Assembly: GCA_035505995.1 (NCBI GenBank)
Contig: DATJQF010000047.1
Coordinates: forward strand, 1-23,642
DNA length: 23,642 nt
Source: DATJQF01 sp035505995
Lineage (GTDB): Bacteria; Bacteroidota; Bacteroidia; Bacteroidales; FEN-979
Direction of reading: 5' to 3'
The translations under genes and the position numbers were made by a program. Numbering within the stretch: position 1 is the stretch's first letter; every line of letters starts with the position of its first letter. The notes beneath the pieces are model-generated. The model searched no databases. It had not been told where the DNA came from and was given only the letters and a program-made list of their open reading frames with translations. Of this stretch, positions 23,092 through 23,642 are shown in pieces.

Positions 23092-23642
23092 ATGCCTCTC
23101 CTGATCTCCGCCGCCTATTTTCCGCCGGTTTCCTATATAGCAGCCTGCGTGAGGGCGGACGGGATCCTGATCGAATCCGAAGAAACGTATGTAAAGCAAA
23201 CCTGCCGGAACCATTGTTCCATCCTGGGAGCCAATGGCCGGCAGATTCTTTCGGTGCCGGTCCACAAGGTCAATGGGAACCATACGCTGATCCGGGACAT
23301 CCGCCTGGCGGAGACTTTCCGCTGGCAGCAGATCCACCGCCGGTCGATCGAAAGCGCTTACCGCAATTCCCCGTTCTTCCTCTATTACCAGGACTATTTC
23401 CTTCCCTTCTTTGAGCGCCCGTTCGGCTTCCTCCTCGACCTGGACCTCCGGATCCTGGAAACGGTGCTGGACGTCCTGCGGGTGGATCAAAAGATCAGTC
23501 TGACCCTTACGTGGGAACAGGCACCGGAAGGGGTCGACGACCAGCGGGAAGTGATGGTTTCGAAGCATCGCCGGCTGGACTTGAAGCCTTATCCGCAGGT
23601 TTTCGGCGACCGCTACGGTTTCATGTCCGACCTAAGCATCCT
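23092..23642 (+). CDS. WbqC family protein, 3'-truncated
   Basis: The gene begins MPLLISAAYFPPVSYIAAC and runs out of the window after 183 complete codons with no stop. WbqC-family (PF08889) features seen are YFPPVSYI, the YVKQTCRNHC segment, LSVPV, a RWQQIHRRSIESAYRNSPFF stretch, and QVFGDRYGF near the visible end. The family is linked to surface polysaccharide (O-antigen) loci in some bacteria and is common in Bacteroidota, but its biochemical function is not established. It starts 23 nt after trxA with no terminator, so cotranscription is possible. The start codon has no Shine-Dalgarno. Confidence 0.88.
   Translation, partial: MPLLISAAYFPPVSYIAACVRADGILIESEETYVKQTCRNHCSILGANGRQILSVPVHKVNGNHTLIRDIRLAETFRWQQIHRRSIESAYRNSPFFLYYQDYFLPFFERPFGFLLDLDLRILETVLDVLRVDQKISLTLTWEQAPEGVDDQREVMVSKHRRLDLKPYPQVFGDRYGFMSDLSI

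Overview
The window looks like a chromosomal segment of an uncultured Bacteroidota (Bacteroidetes) bacterium. Supporting signs are type IX secretion (T9SS) type A sorting tails (YPNP motif, C-terminal GIYxLRL and basic-hydrophobic ending), FISUMP and PKD-like adhesin-type proteins, a WbqC-family protein, a fused FtcD, several lipoproteins, and candidate Bacteroidota -7 boxes (TAnnTTTG) ahead of AT-rich leaders. Coding DNA is fairly GC-rich and intergenic DNA is AT-rich. No rRNA, tRNA, CRISPR array or phage module was seen.

Layout. (1) Bases 1-7549, plus strand: a surface-protein region. A 5'-truncated PKD-like/FISUMP protein, a TIGR03118-type beta-propeller lipoprotein, a second and much larger PKD-like/FISUMP protein, and a small lipoprotein. 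(2) 7617-10139, minus strand: bifunctional FtcD (last step of histidine degradation), then an exported 1-Cys peroxiredoxin with a clear Rho-independent terminator. (3) 10279-13017, plus strand: a gluzincin-type metallopeptidase lipoprotein and a secreted protein of unknown function, separated by a GC-rich palindrome. (4) 13014-14992, minus strand: hutI followed by an Asp/Glu racemase-family gene. (5) 15135-21638, plus strand: three consecutive secreted C10 (streptopain-like) cysteine peptidases, each with prodomain, catalytic domain, two CUB domains and a T9SS tail, apparently one operon. (6) 21624-22028, minus strand: a stand-alone IS1595-type zinc-ribbon/HTH transposase fragment, with a repeat-like leader. 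(7) 22213-23642, plus strand: a thioredoxin lipoprotein and a cytoplasmic thioredoxin in tandem, then a WbqC-family gene running off the end.

How it fits together (inference). The content suits a protein-degrading heterotroph. Exported C10 peptidases and the lipoprotein metallopeptidase could release peptides and amino acids, and HutI plus FtcD complete histidine catabolism to glutamate (hutH and hutU are not in the window). The thioredoxin lipoprotein and exported peroxiredoxin suggest envelope redox handling. The least ordinary element is the three-gene C10-CUB-CUB-T9SS array. I found nothing that amounts to a clearly new system. The best leads are that array, the duplicated FISUMP proteins, the start-stop AUG-UGA in front of one of them, and the orphan zinc-ribbon gene with its repeat leader.
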